A DNA stretch of 64,000 bases, taken from Neospora caninum Liverpool. Its lineage: Eukaryota; Apicomplexa; Conoidasida; Eucoccidiorida; Sarcocystidae. The DNA lies in NCBI RefSeq assembly GCF_000208865.1, contig NC_018385.1, forward strand, positions 2,214,724-2,278,723. Direction: 5' to 3'. Both the position numbers and the translations under genes were made by a program. The notes below the pieces were generated by a model that was not told the DNA's origin, did not search any database, and was given only the letters and a program-made list of their open reading frames with translations. Shown here in pieces: positions 21,006 through 33,285 of the stretch. Position 1 is the stretch's first letter. Every line of letters starts with the position of its first letter.

Positions 21006-24000
21006 TCACTGCACCGCGTCTCCCTCGATCTCGAAATCGGGATTGGAGAAGAGACGTTGAAAGCGCCGATCTGTAAGCAATTGACGGGCGGCCTCCTGTT
21101 GCTGCCGTTCCTTCTTCGTGCCTCCCGAGGCCTGAGCAAAACGCGAAGCATCAAGAAAAGAGGAGAGTAGCAAACATGGAAACAAGTCGCGCGGTGCGGC
21201 GAGCTCGTTTCTCGGAAACGGGGCATGAAAGGCGAGAGAAAAGGAAGCGTTTTGTCCCCGAAGCCCTCTGCGGGAAAGCGTCCGGGTGTCCATCCAGCAA
21301 GGAGAGCATCCACATTCCCTGGTTCCTTCGAAAAACAACTTGTACACTGAACGCCGGTGGGGATGATTCATCCGGACAACTACTGTACCAGATTAGAGAT
21401 TCAGGCCGGCAGAAAAAGCCGAGGAACCTTGCTGATCGCTGAGTAGCTGACTGTACGATCGGGCTTCAGTTTGTGAGAGCGGCAAGAAAGACCCGAAAAA
21501 TACGGCGGCATCGCCGCCAACACCATGCAGGCAGGGAAGCAGCGCAAGCACTTACGCGTCCAACTGCACTCTCCTCCAGTCTCTTTGCCAAAGCGGAGTT
21601 CGCCTTCGGAAGCTTGTGACGAATCTGAAAATGCAGAGTAAAAACGCGGGAACGGAACGAGGAGAAAGATATTTGAACCGAGGCGTCGCCGGTTCGTCGA
21701 ACCAAAATCCCAAAAGGGCGTGAACGTTGAGCACGAGTAACGAACGTGTGGCCGTTTGGGGGATCGCTGCAGTCGGCCGTACCTCGATGCGCATCTTTTT
21801 GTTTTCTTCCACTTTCTGCCGAACTTTTTCTCGGCGATACTCTTCGTAGCCAAAAGGTTCCAGAGCGTCCTGAGCAGTCCACAAACACGATGGGAAACAA
21901 CCCGGAGCTGGAACGCGTTCCTGGCTCCTGTTCCTGCGCAGATTTCGTCCACCACGATGTGAACACGGCAACAAAGAGGCGAACCCGAACGCCGCCGGAC
22001 CAGGAGTCGCACACGTGGCGCCTTCCATAGACGCTATGAATCACCATCACGAGTACGGTCCGAGCAAGCCGGCCGTCTTGCGCAGGACAGCCGTTGACAG
22101 CTCTGAGCCACCCGAAATCCGTGGACAAACGAACGGTTTAGGCGTGTGGACAGAGTGCATCACAGGAAGGAGGCCGGGATTGCCGGGGAGTCTACTGAAG
22201 AACAGAATCGAGCACGCATGCACCGGAGGCACAGCTGGCAAGGAAGCGCCTCTAAAGGGTCTTCCCCCGCCAGATCCTCGCGCGCATTAGGCCTGCTGCG
22301 AGCCGCGATGGAACGAGGGAGGGAAGCCGAGGCACTCAAAGGCGCGTTGCTGCATTTCAGAAGGACGGCGTTAGGACTCTGCATGAACAGTCTCGGCCAC
22401 TCCCTCCACAACCTTCCCCAGAGGCGAGACACTCCAGACTGAGACGACGCAACACCTGCGGCAGTAACATCCGGTGCCGCTCCATCTGATGCCTCAGTCT
22501 GTGTACTTTTTGGCGGGAGGTCGCGTATCACTCCTGTTTTTTGCTCCAGCCCCCAGACCGTCTCCACTCTGGTCCGCTCACCTGGAGCTTCCGATGAAGT
22601 TTCGCGTCCATGAAGTACCCGTGCATGTATCGCTTGACGTAAGAAGTCCCGATGAGTTCTTGGACTCCCATCTGTTCCAGCTGCTGGCGCGTCACAAACC
22701 GATAGTCATCGTAAACGGATGCAGCCTCGCCTTGTGAAACGCTGCCTGTAAGCGCTGAGGACGAAGAGATGCCTCCGCTTTCCTCTAGTTCCTCTGTGAT
22801 CGTGTCCAAAAAGGAGCACCACCTGAGAGTCGCAAAAGACAGAACAAGGCCTTCCTCTCTGTGGTTGCAACAGGAAACCCGAACACGGCACCAAGGACAA
22901 AGCCGTGACAAGAGACAAACAGACGCTGAAGCATTCGCCGCCAGCTTGGTCTTAAACACCTGCTCCGTTGTCCTTTTGCGGCCCCGTGCCTTTGTGTTCG
23001 GCGCGATGCGGGGAAAGCATACAATCACCAACTCAAAATCCGGAGTGAAGCCCGACGCGCGACCGAACAAATTTCCCCTCGCTCCTGTGGCCGTCTGTCG
23101 AGCTACCAGGACTTCGGAGGGAGCGCGCGAGCTTCACGAGAATCAAGCGACAGAAGAACTACGGAAGAAGGGACACCACAGTCTCTAAAAAGGCCCGACA
23201 CCCCTCGTCAACAATCACACACAAACGGAGCATTCCTGAATGGAAAGCCACAACGAGCACGCCCCAACACCGGAGCGTCGCCAGCCCTCAAACTGTGACC
23301 ACATGGGCGTCCCACGGAAAGAATTCGAACGGCAAGACCAACGCAAAGACATCACCGGCAGGGCATGGCACGTATGTCCCCCCACGGAAGGAAGCGTACC
23401 TATCAGGGCGGGAACGTAACGCGGAGCCGTCTCGGGGTTACAAGTAGACTCGGTAGACGCCAAACGGCTGCACGCTACACGAATGAGTGGGCACTGGGGC
23501 ACACGCCGACGGGTGCCGGATCATCGAAAAGATGCATGCGTGGGATTCTCCGTCTTACCTGGGAGCGATACCGAGTGCCGGAAGGAAATAGACTCCCATG
23601 CGCTTTTGTTCACCGGCAGTGAAGCAGAGACCCGAACTTTCGAAGAATGCAAAGCCATTGAACGTCGCAACGCGCTGGTCCCGGATGCCTCCAGTCTGTT
23701 TTTCTGTTCCACCCTGGCCACTCCGTCCCCTTTCCTCGTCGGCGGAAGCCACGGGCGCTTCGATCGTCGAGATTATCTTCGACCGGAAGTTGCGTCTGCC
23801 GCCCTGCGAGCTGGGTGTCTCCGAGCTGGGCAAAGACAGACCCCAGTCGTCGCCTTGCCTCGAATCTTCCCCTTCTCTCCAAATGTGGATGCTGACGGCG
23901 TCGCAGCTGGCCAGCACGAGGTCGCCTTGCGAAGCAGAGGTTTCTGCCGCATAGACCGCGGAGAGAGGAGACGAACTGTCTTCGGAGTCTAGGAAGGAGA

Positions 24001-27000
24001 GCTGTGAGGCAGGGACTGGAGCAGGACCGTCGCCCTTGCCCGGGGAACCAATGGGTTTCCACGTGACTTGCTTGATCGGCTCGCCGTTATAATGCGAGTG
24101 GTGACACAAGGGACGCCGGCTGCGGAGGTCGTAGAGCAGGCAACTTCCAGTGCTTGTGCCAACGCACATCTGGAGACCGGAAGGAGAGAAGGCGCCGCAC
24201 GTGACTTGCCTGGGGACACAGCGGCGACACAGACGCCAACTTGTGGACGGGGAGAGATGCGTCTCACACACGGCCCGCCGTCGTGATAAACACAGACGGG
24301 GCGCGTGGGCCGGAAGCCTCCCACGCGCGTGGTGGAGAACGCGAGAAGACGGTCCTCGACGCTGGTGTGACCCTCGGACGAGATACCGCCCGCTCGAATA
24401 CGAAGGCAGAAAACATGACACGCCTGGGTCGTCTGCAGAACTAACATCGTGGGGTCCGTGCGCAAACGTGAGGATGGCGAATGTGCCGGTAGAGAGAGCG
24501 AGGAAAAACACGGGGTGGGGGAACAGAGACGAGGAAAATGTGGGAGACGAAGAAACGAGGGCGTGTGGACGAGAGAAACTTTGTAGAAACCAATCCAGAG
24601 AAACAAAGAGTGACAGTCACGAAGGGGGGTGCGTGCGCTTTTGGGCCAGCGGGGAACGGGAGACGTTGGCGGCCGCGAGGAGGCGGTACGAGAGACGGAG
24701 AGAAAACGCGTCTTGTACGTGAATTTCATGGGACAATTGACGGAAGCCATCTTCTGTTAGGAGCGATTAGCCTGGCTGCGGGCTTCCATAAGCCCGCGCT
24801 TAAGGCGAAACGGTAGCCTTACACTTGCTCATCGGCGAAGGGAGAAACGTGGGAAGCGACGTCCAACGATGCGGCACTCTGTGCGGTGCGGTGGTCAAAG
24901 CACTCCACTACGCCGTTCTCTCTGTAGAGCAGAAGAGAAACCAAGACGCAGGTTCGTCCAGGAGGAAAATCCAAGACGGATGGAGCGACGGAAGCGCAAC
25001 GAGCCGGCGACAACGACGCTACGCGGAGGAACGAAGCGAAGAACCAAGCGAATATATACAGGGAGGTGACGCAAACGACAACAACCAGACGAGGAGAAGC
25101 TCAGTCGAGAGAGGAGGCGAGGCAGTGTTAAGCCGGGCGGACGCGAGTGCCGAGTAGCGAGTGACAGCGCAACGCAGAGAGACGCAAAGAGAGAACCGAC
25201 AAGTGAGGAAAGCAAAAGAGGGATTCTGGGATCTCTCACGTACCCTCCGATGGCGAGCACTGGAAGAACGGCGGAGGTGAAGCAGCAGTTGTTCGCCGGA
25301 CTCGTCGTCGTCCACGGCGTAAGGAAGCAACCGTCTTCGAGGTCGAGCATGTAGACCTCGTTCCCGCTGGCGGCAATGCAGGCGCTCGCCAAAGTGGGTA
25401 GGTAACAAAGGCCTCGCCCCTCGCGCGGAATGCGCAGCTGAAAAACGCCGGGGAAGGGAGAAGAAATAACGCAGATTCAGCGACAAGCAATTGGCCATTG
25501 GTCGGGTCCTGCTCTGAAGAGTTCCGAGCGATAACCCAAACAAGGCGCATCGAGAGGAGAAAAAGCAAGGATTGGACAGCATTTTGAATGGAAGCTAACG
25601 CCGGAACACCAGGCCTCCAGGAATCCTCCACTCAACAAGCCGAAGACAGGAGAGGCTACGAGGGTTTACGGCCAGCGAAACGCACACGTTACTGGCGCAG
25701 ATAACAGTGCCGTAAGTTCTGCTAGCGGACGGTTGATGTTCAAAAGATGTTTACGATTTGCACCCGCAAGCAAACAGAGTGAAAACGCCTCAACACGGAC
25801 GGTGGATGACCCAGATACTGGACTGAGCAGCCCGCTTGCGGGCCTCCAGGCGCCTGTTTAGCAAACCGAAGAGAAAGCCAGAGAGGCGTGTTGAGGACGA
25901 ACGAAAAATTGACGCGAGCCAGCAGAGGACACCAAGTTGATGCTCAACCGCTGCTGAGCTCCAAAACTGGGGAGTCGACAGAAAAGACACCCCAGGCCGT
26001 GTACCCGGTGGTAAGTGCCGCCTTGAGTGTGGATGTCGATGTGCCGTTGTGCTTGCAGGAAAAAGAGTTTCCGATAGTCCTCGCTTAGGAAAAGAAAGTC
26101 GATGACTTCGTGGTCGAGACCGCGGCGGAATTTCAAGCCCATCGATTCGACTTCATACATGCGGACCTATAAGAAGTGCAGCAGGACGAGAAGCCACAAG
26201 CAGGAGGAGCCGCAAAGGTTTTCGATGGCTCTTCAATAGCGCCAACGGCTCAGCACTGCCACAGGAGGGAGCGATCCAGGGCAGATCACGAATTGCGGAT
26301 GAACGCGTAGAAAGCGGCAAAACACCGCACGCGAATGCAGATCTGGTTTCCTCCTACATGTCAGCCACGGCCGCCTGCAGGCCTTTAGAAGACACGAGAA
26401 GAAATCCTTGAAGGAACAAATGGGTTGTCAGCAGGGGATAAGATAGCGCAAGGAGGGAAAGGCCATGGGCCGCAAAAGGACATTAAGAGCGTACGAAATC
26501 ATACAGCAGTCGGTCTGTCAACGACAGACCCGCACCCTTAAAGGTGGTACGCTTCCCCCATATTAATGAAGCGTGCAGAAGAACAGTGAACTACGGAGTC
26601 TATTATCTTGCCGAAGCTGAATCAAACGTCTTTATCCCCTAGCCGTTCCCCCTCTCTCTTCGCATTTCTCGGCTGTGCGCCAGCTTTCTCCGTGCTCCGA
26701 ACCGTGGTCATGGACGACGGATCAGGGGTTGTCGGTTTCGCTTCCCGATTTGTGGAAACAATCGGGTCAGTGTAGCGCTCGCACCTCTGGAGGATACACG
26801 CCAGTCGCGGCAATGAATTTTCCATCTGGCGAGACTCGGATGCACTGGGAGGAGACGTTGAACTCGAATTCTTGCAGGAGCTCGACATCCTGAGCGTCAG
26901 GTCCAGCGCCTTGCCCCTCTCTTCGGCGTCGCCGCTTCCGGCGCGGAAGGAAATCTGCCGCGCGGCTACGGCCTCCCGAGAGGTTGTAGATTTTGTGGTT

Positions 27001-27027
27001 GTCAACGCTGCTGGCGACCAAAACCAT
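21006..27027 (-). CDS. NOL10: NOL10 / ENP2, nucleolar WD40 protein of the small-subunit processome (nine exons)
   Basis: NOL10 (yeast Enp2) is an essential nucleolar WD40-repeat factor that acts in early 18S rRNA processing within the U3 small-subunit processome. Exons in transcript order: 27027-26785, 26166-26005, 25437-25244, 24921-24823, 24209-23559, 22822-22582, 21869-21783, 21624-21556 and 21131-21006, giving 623 residues with all phases consistent. Landmarks: HKIYNLSGG at the N-terminus; an LRRR-like basic stretch; [11 protein letters not shown] (exon 2); [20 protein letters not shown] (exon 3); [10 protein letters not shown] (exon 4); [15 protein letters not shown] and [14 protein letters not shown] (exon 5); [25 protein letters not shown] and [11 protein letters not shown] (exon 6); [19 protein letters not shown] (exon 7); and the NUC153-type motif [17 protein letters not shown] (exon 9). 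Exon 5 carries a polar insert in the propeller. The open frame stops right after the NUC153 core, while homologues continue for 100-200 residues. The stop overlaps a good donor (GTGAGC, starting at 21009), so a further 3' exon may exist. The upstream start codon agrees with homologues. Confidence 0.93.
24778..24797. repeat. Small hairpin in NOL10 intron 4
   Basis: An 8-base perfect stem with a four-base loop lies about 25 bases past the inferred donor of NOL10 exon 4. It may be chance; no function is claimed. Confidence 0.5.
26512..26530. repeat. Small hairpin in NOL10 intron 1
   Basis: An 8-base perfect stem (26512-26519 with 26523-26530) closes a three-base loop inside the first intron. 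It may be chance. Confidence 0.5.
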
Positions 27028-28290
27028 TTTGCCTCAGCACGCACCTTGACCTAGCAAAATCCCTCTCGCGCGCTGGGCCTCACGCATCTGTTGTCCGGCA
27101 AGAGCAAACAAGAAAATTAAGCCTTAACGGCCACCGGGTGCCGATGAGAAACACCTAAGCTGGATGACGCTGTCGGGAGACAAAACGAACTGCGCGCAGA
27201 AACTTAATGCCCTGAGCGATCCCATGACACAACGCATCCGACCTACTGCGAAAAGCCGACGGAAGACATTCGAAGCTCAAAGAGCTTGGAGAAGCGACGT
27301 GGACGGGCGCAACGGAAACTTGTCATTCGAATGACGACGGCTGACCAACCACGAGGCAGTGTGGGCAAGCGTGGAGGTTTGCATGCGCTGCTCGTTGAGA
27401 TTTCCGCGTCAGCAGCACTCTAAAGACCAACACGGACATATGTAGGAAGAAGGCGCAGAGCTATCGAGGCAGATGTCATGTTCTCACTCGATAGGCCGAG
27501 AAGCAAAATGTGATGCGAGTTGAGGCGCAAAAAGCAAAGGCGCACGCGCTGAACGTTATTGGCAAATGGTGAAGGCAAGGACTGGGAAGCGAGAGCTCCA
27601 CGCGAAATATGCTGCGTTTGCGAAACTGCTCTGTGATATCCAAGAGCCGCAGACGCGATTGATAACTTGTGAGGTGCGGTCTGATGAGGAGTAATTTACC
27701 ATCAGCAGAGGCTGTACTGCAAAGTCGAAAATCGAGTGGCGTTTGAAAGCATTCGACTATGCATGCATGCGCGGGCGGGTTTTCCAGCTCGTGAAGGGAT
27801 GGAGCCGGACAAGACGGTTCGCGGCTGGCTACGGAATTAAAGAGGTGCGATGCGAAAAAAACCTCTTTTGTCACCTAAGAATTCATTCTTATCCAAAGGG
27901 GCGATTCACTGAGAGAGTGACAGCCTGACTGAGATTTATCAGGCAGCTGATAGGATTCCAGGTTTCGGTGGCAAGCGCCCGCGGATGTGGACTGGCCGGG
28001 AACGGAATGTGTCCTTCGAATGCAACGCTCGAATTGATCAACAATCGAGGCTCTCCTTTCCCGGTTTTTCATGGCTAAAGGCGCGGTACTCTTTGTGCCA
28101 TTCAGCGAGATTTCCTGTGTGCCCGCTTTTCGGGGTCACAATTTCCCTTTTTGCAGAATGCTGAATTTCGGACAGGTGTCTTGCTGTCCCTGGCTGACTC
28201 TCCCGCGTGATTTGTGCACTGCTGAAGCAGAAAAACCTAAACTCCAACAGGCAACGTATTGAGTCGCGATTGCTTTTCATTTCAGCTACA
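27028..28290. promoter_or_regulatory. Divergent promoter region between NOL10 and TBCA
   Basis: NOL10 (minus) and TBCA (plus) start codons face away from each other 1.26 kb apart, so this interval should hold both promoters and 5' UTRs. TGCATGC motifs occur at 27380-27386 and in an overlapping pair at 27760-27770. A pyrimidine-rich stretch ending in TTTCAG lies five bases before the TBCA start and looks like the acceptor of a 5'-UTR intron. No conserved coding exon is seen. Whether the two genes share elements cannot be told from sequence alone. Confidence 0.6.
27760..27770. promoter_or_regulatory. Overlapping TGCATGC motifs in the divergent promoter
   Basis: Two TGCATGC heptamers overlap here, and a third copy lies at 27380-27386. 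The motif is a known AP2-type binding site in Apicomplexa and is enriched in Toxoplasma promoters. Placement between two divergent genes supports a regulatory role but does not prove one. Confidence 0.45.
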
Positions 28291-29366
28291 ATGGCAAGTG
28301 GGTCAAGCGGTGAATATCTCCGATTCTTGCGAATCAAACACAAAGTCGTCCAGCGCCTGCTAAAGGAAGTTAAATACTATCAGATGGAGGTGGAGCAGCA
28401 CCGACAGACGGTTCTTCGGATGAAGGTAAAAATAATAACGGGGAGAGTTCATTCGTCTCTCGGGGCGTGTCGGAACTTCATCAAGGATTTCGTCTTCGAT
28501 CGTTTCTTTTCGGTGACAGCTGGCCGTGACTGGAACTCGGCCTTCCTCGTGGCGATGCCATTCCAGTGCAGTGTTTTCTATTGCTTTGATATTTGTACGG
28601 CAGGCTGATGCTGCAGAAAAGGAGTCCTTGGGACTCAAGTGGATCTCTGGTCCCCAGTTTTAGGATGCGCCTCGAATCTAGCTACGGAGCGGAAAAATGT
28701 CCGGTGCCCGTTTGCCTCACACGACTGACCAGACACTACCTGGTTATTGAGCCGTGGGGAACTTCCGAACTCCGACGTAGTCTGTACAGACGCTGCATCT
28801 CCATCGCCATATTATGTTCGGCGGATGGGCGCATGCGTCCCCCCCCCCTCCCCCTCCTGCCCACGTCAGGGTGGAGTTTCCTCCCGTGTATCTATTCTGG
28901 TCTGCTGCTGACTCCCTTTCACCGCGTACAGGCTGAGAACCGGGATCCTAGCGACATCAAACAGCTACAGAATGTGTACGACGAGACGGTGGTGATGGTT
29001 CCCGACTCAGAACAACGGCTTTTAAGGGCGTGTGCGGACTTGGATGAGTACATGCTCTCGAACCGTGACTGCCGAGACGCTGTGCACAAGAATATTCTGC
29101 TGCTGCGCGAGGCATGTGCCGCTACAAAGGCAGCGGATGGAGCTGAGGGGGAAGACGCGCAGTCAGACACCAAAACTAGCTCAGCTGCAGGGCTGCATGC
29201 AGCGGGGACTCTTGAGGCCGAGGTCTGCGACATTATCGCAACTGCACAGCGTCTTGGGCTCGACGTCTCTCATCTTCATATACAGTTTAGAGTTTTGGAC
29301 ATGGAGTCCCATAGCGGCGGAGCGGGAGGAGGCACGCCGGAAAGTGAAAACGAGGAAGACATTTGA
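28291..29366 (+). CDS. TBCA: Tubulin-binding cofactor A (two exons)
   Basis: TBCA captures beta-tubulin released from the CCT chaperonin and hands it to the cofactor D/E/C pathway for heterodimer assembly. Exons 28291-28425 and 28932-29366 join in phase 0, giving 189 residues. Exon 1 has the family's first helix: RIKHKVVQRLLKEVKYY followed by an E/Q-rich segment ending RMK. Exon 2 continues directly with DIKQLQNVYDETVVMVPD and a third helix (RLLRACADLDEYM), matching the three-helix bundle of TBCA. The canonical protein is about 108 residues; here about 70 extra C-terminal residues follow, mostly Ala/Gly/Glu/Ser-rich, ending in an acidic tail. Within the extension a short segment (EVCDIIATAQRLGLDVSHLHI) looks structured. 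The start codon is the first in the frame and sits just after a probable 5'-UTR intron acceptor. An acceptor at 28603 could add an alternative exon, but including it would break the TBCA alignment. Confidence 0.9.
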
Positions 29367-32054
29367 ATGTGTAGGCTGGTGTAGGCAGAAGGGGAAACGC
29401 TGCGAGGGACGGGTTCGTGGCAATACGCTTCTATTGCGTGAGACGCAGAAAGGATGTGAACCTTTTACAGTTTAAGTGCCGTTGACCCGCGGTCACTGTT
29501 TGGTCCTTTTTATCGAAGAGTGTGTGGTGGTCCAGGCTTTCCTGACGAGTTTCGTTCAGGCGTATGGGATAATCTGAAGCGTGGTTCCACCGTTGGGATC
29601 CCTACGCGTGGCCATCGCGTAGCGCTCCAGGGGGAGTGTTTATTCGATTCAAGTTTTCGGAAGACGTGTGTTACCTGCTAACTGCAATCAAGCCCGATCT
29701 GTCGCTGGGGCTATTTTCAGCTTCACTGTGTATCTGCTTGTCTTTAAGTCTCAGTACCAACGTGCGCAACGTGCTGCGCATCGGAAACATGTCCTTTGAA
29801 CCGGCGAAACACGTGGGAATCTGCCTGGTGGCGAACATTGTGCCCTACGCTGTTGACTGGGATTTCAGGCAGAAGCTGATCTCTTCAACCGGTGACCAGC
29901 GCATAGATCTCTACGTCAGCTCTCCGTTGAGTGTCTGCGCGCAAAGTCACAGAAGCCCACAAGAAGGCAAGGCAGGGAATTACCAAACAGGTTACGGGAA
30001 CATCCGAGCCGTGTGAACCTACAAGTAACGCAGAAGTCGTCAGTGACTCCAACGCCAGCCTGGGTGAGGAAGTAGGCATGACAGCCAAGTTTCTCGTTCA
30101 TAATGAACTTGCTTTTCCCGGTGGTTTGTCAGCGTGAGAGCGTTGAAAGCCAGATGAGTGCAAACTCTTCCATGATACCCGCAAAAAGAAATGCTATTTC
30201 ATCATGCTGCAGACAGTCACGACGACAATCAACGCAACTGCGACAAGTGCTAGCAGCGAGTCTAACAGTGGACTGCACAGTTCGCTCCCCATCAGAGAAC
30301 TTGACTTCGCCCAGATGGGCCCCCAAGCACACATCACAGGCATATGTAAAAATAGGCGTTTGCGAAAAGGTGAGTTGCATCAGTCGTGCCACTCGACAGG
30401 TGCCTTGCCGATTCGGAGTAATCGGTTGAACCCGCGCTCGTGTTGTCTGTGAAGTTAACTACACCTTCATCTGGGATGCATGTGCAACTTGGGGACCTGG
30501 TGTCTTTGCATCACATGCGCATAATAAAAGAAAGCACATAATGCAGCAGGACTGAACACGGTTCGTTTGGTGTCACGGGCAGCCCTCATAGATGTATCCT
30601 ATGTTCATGGCGTTGCCAAAACTGACCGGGCATAATCGCTACACAGCCTACCATTGCACCATCTTGAAGAAAGTAGCCGCTTTGAAACTGCAGTTCGCGC
30701 TGTCCACAGATACAGAACACGTTTGCTGGCTACACTGAGGTCAGCGTATGTGGTAGAGAGGCTGGACGCCAAGAGACGGCAAACAGACGGTTTCCACATA
30801 TGGATGCACTGCGTCCCTGGTGGCGAGTCAATCTTTTTTGTCTTACTGCGGCAGTAGTGATCCATTTCATGGCCATAATGAGAATGGTCGAGAACGTATT
30901 GGTATAACCTCAGAGCGACGGCCTGACGCTCCGCGTGGACACCTCATCTTCACCATATGGGAGGAAGAGCCCGTGCGTTTGAGTGTCATGGCATATTTCG
31001 GTAGAAGATTTTCCACTGGATTCAAGGCACATGGGACGCTGACGACCACAGTGGAAACTATGTGAGGCTATGAAGAACGAGACAGTAATTGATGGACTTT
31101 CTTGTGAGATGCCCCAGGGCACCAAACCTTTCGGGCCGCTGCCGGCCTTTTTGAAGCTTGGCCAGGGGACTGTGGTAGGGGCTTCGAGCGAAGGGTGTAG
31201 AGAACGAATCCTTGCGCTTGCACGATCCCATTCATGCTTCCAATTTGGAGTAACGGATAACTTTCCTCACACACATGGCTACTGGCCGCTGTTCCAAGCG
31301 CCGCAAGCGTCTTGCTTCTGGACATTTGAAATTTCATCGCGCGGTGCATAGCAGCTTTCCCGCTCGACATCGAACTCGTTTCCATGCCTGGCAGATCGGC
31401 GTCCGTTTGGGCTTACCGAATTATCGAATAGCACTTTCAAGTGTCTCGATAGGAGCGTGTGTGTTCAGGCATAGCAGAACCTTTCGCACTGCGACGCCCG
31501 TACACGCTGTGGTGAAACTGAAAACTGACCAGCCAAGGCGACAGTCGTAGTCCACCTGAGACATGCACTCTTTTGCTGCTCTCGTCCGTTGGACCTCACT
31601 TACAAACACCTGCTCGTTTTCTAGTTTAATTCTGCTCTTCTCCTTTCGAAGCAACGCAGAACACTTGCTTTGACGATATCACATTGTTGACTTAGATTAG
31701 CGGTGTATCAGGCAGGGCTCACCCTTCAGCACTCCTGTGCAGTTACCGCGCGGTTGCGCTGCTAGAGGGCGAGACAAAACGGAATACGTGCCTTGTGCCC
31801 CGGCTGCCGGCTACAAGCCTTGGACACAGTATCGACCTTCTCGTTTGGATTGTCCCCCCGTCCACTTCTAACACTGAAACCCTTTCAGTTTAATCAGAAA
31901 AAGAGAAAAAACCGAGTCTTCCACGAGGACGTTTTGTTATTTTCTCCGCCAGCACAAAGGCCGGGAACGTTTCTGGGGCTCTAACCCCTCCCGTGCCCAG
32001 AGGGAACGCCAATTCGAGCCGTTGGGTGCCCTTTCGAATCTCCACCTAATTAAC
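29367..32054. other. Unassigned 2.7-kb interval between TBCA and the secreted-protein gene
   Basis: No protein family is recognised. A plus-strand frame at 29636-30016 (126 codons) and a cysteine-containing minus-strand frame at 30129-30392 read somewhat like protein, but neither has a recognisable domain, a convincing start context, or clear exon partners. The interval should include the TBCA 3' UTR and the promoter of the next gene. A short species-specific gene here cannot be excluded. Confidence 0.4.
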
Positions 32055-32829
32055 ATGATGGTGAATCCGCCGTCAGCATCCACTCTGGCCTTTTGTATCA
32101 TTTTCTTTTATCTGCTCAGCTGCTGTGTTGGGAGCCGGGCGATGACGACAGAAGTTTTGGAGTCCGAACCAGTTTTTGTCAAGAGCCCGGCCAGTGGCAG
32201 CGATGGAGCATCTGTGGTGTCAACCTCAGCCACACCGGCCGAAGCCGACCAGGACCAACCAGAAGTTGCTGCTCTTCTGAAGAGACCGAAGAGGTAGGAT
32301 TGACTCGTTGAGATATGACGTAGACGCTTTCCAACCAAGGAATAGAGAAAGCGAGATGCTGGACGGTGGAAGTCGATTGGCGGTGCTCATGCGACGCCTG
32401 GTCCCTTGATGCCCGAACACGCCATTCGCGGCGTCCAGAAGCCATCCTTCTTACCGAGTGCTGCTTTTTGCCAGATTGGGTGCGCACAGTCATTCCGTCA
32501 GTTCCAGTCTAGTGCTTCACGCGTACACGCTATATCTGAGATCAGGAAAGAAAAAATGTGTGTGTCTGCCTGTTCGAAGCAGAAGTAGCCCGACCAAGGG
32601 GAGACCGAAGACGTTACGTCGTAAACAGACAAGGATTGCGGCCATGGTGGGCGCGTTTCTGACAACGGTCGTGGGGCTAATGCTGGTTTCTGCCAAGCTC
32701 CAGCAGTGCCGGCAAGAGTTGCTGAAAAGCACCGGCAGCGCAACTGAAGGAAACACAAGACGAAGGCTCGCAGCAGGCGGCAGTAAAGACGACGACAAAT
32801 GTGTAAGCTTCGCTCCCGCGTTAACGTGA
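32055..32829 (+). CDS. Predicted small secreted single-pass membrane protein (dense-granule-like), two exons
   Basis: Exons 32055-32293 and 32583-32829 join across a GTAGGA...GCAG intron in phase 2 and give 161 residues. Residues 1-29 look like a cleavable signal peptide: a short polar start, a hydrophobic core (LAFCIIFFYLLSCCVG) and a small-residue end. A polar Ser/Thr/Glu/Pro-rich stretch follows to about residue 80, then a basic segment (KGRPKTLRRKQTR) and one transmembrane helix at about 98-116 (IAAMVGAFLTTVVGLMLVS). The C-terminal 45 residues are polar, with RRRLAAGG at 139-146 and two cysteines. A signal peptide plus one late membrane segment in a small low-complexity protein is the general layout of many Toxoplasma dense granule proteins. 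RRL resembles the start of the RRLxE cleavage motif used by the Golgi protease ASP5, but the glutamate is absent. No homologue is recognised. It is the last convincing gene before the repeat region. Confidence 0.55.
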
Positions 32830-33285
32830 TGTCGGCAGGGAGGTAGCGTCTCTCTCCTCTTCCTTAAGAGCACGACTCTTCCTCAGCAACTCTCCCCAGC
32901 TTGATGGCGGCTGGTCGACATGCACTCAGCATGCATTCGGGACTCTTTTCCCAGATCACCCAGGCTCCAGGGTTCCCCCTCACTGGCTTAGGTCTCTGAG
33001 TCAACTTCATCGCCATGGAGAAACACGTTTTCTGTACAACTTTCTAGCGACTGGCTCCTCACGATGTGTGGCGTTTCATGGACAGCATTTCCCCATCAAC
33101 ATTCCATTTTCCTTGCTGACAGTGGAGAGGAACAATAAGGCAGAAAGGTGTTGAATGGGATAATGGAAGCCTGCAACACAACACGATCGTCGATGGTCTA
33201 GAAGAGCTCTTCGAAAGCATCCAGAGGCGCATCACTACTGTGGCATCTAAGAACTGATTCGGTTAGTGGAACTGATTGACAAGCC
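32830..33285. other. Boundary between single-copy genes and the repeat region
   Basis: This is the 3' flank of the small secreted-protein gene. No repeats shared with the right-hand region were noticed here; shared blocks become clear from about 33.5 kb. No coding sequence is seen. Confidence 0.5.

Noticed and set aside
28604..28662. Possible extra TBCA exon after the acceptor near 28603
   Set aside because: Its translation does not resemble TBCA and would interrupt the junction at which exon 1 and the exon at 28932 match the family directly.
29636..30016. Plus-strand 126-codon frame downstream of TBCA as a gene
   Set aside because: It reads somewhat like protein, but it has no domain, no convincing start context and no partner exons, and it lies where a 3' UTR is expected. 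It is noted in the interval entry instead.
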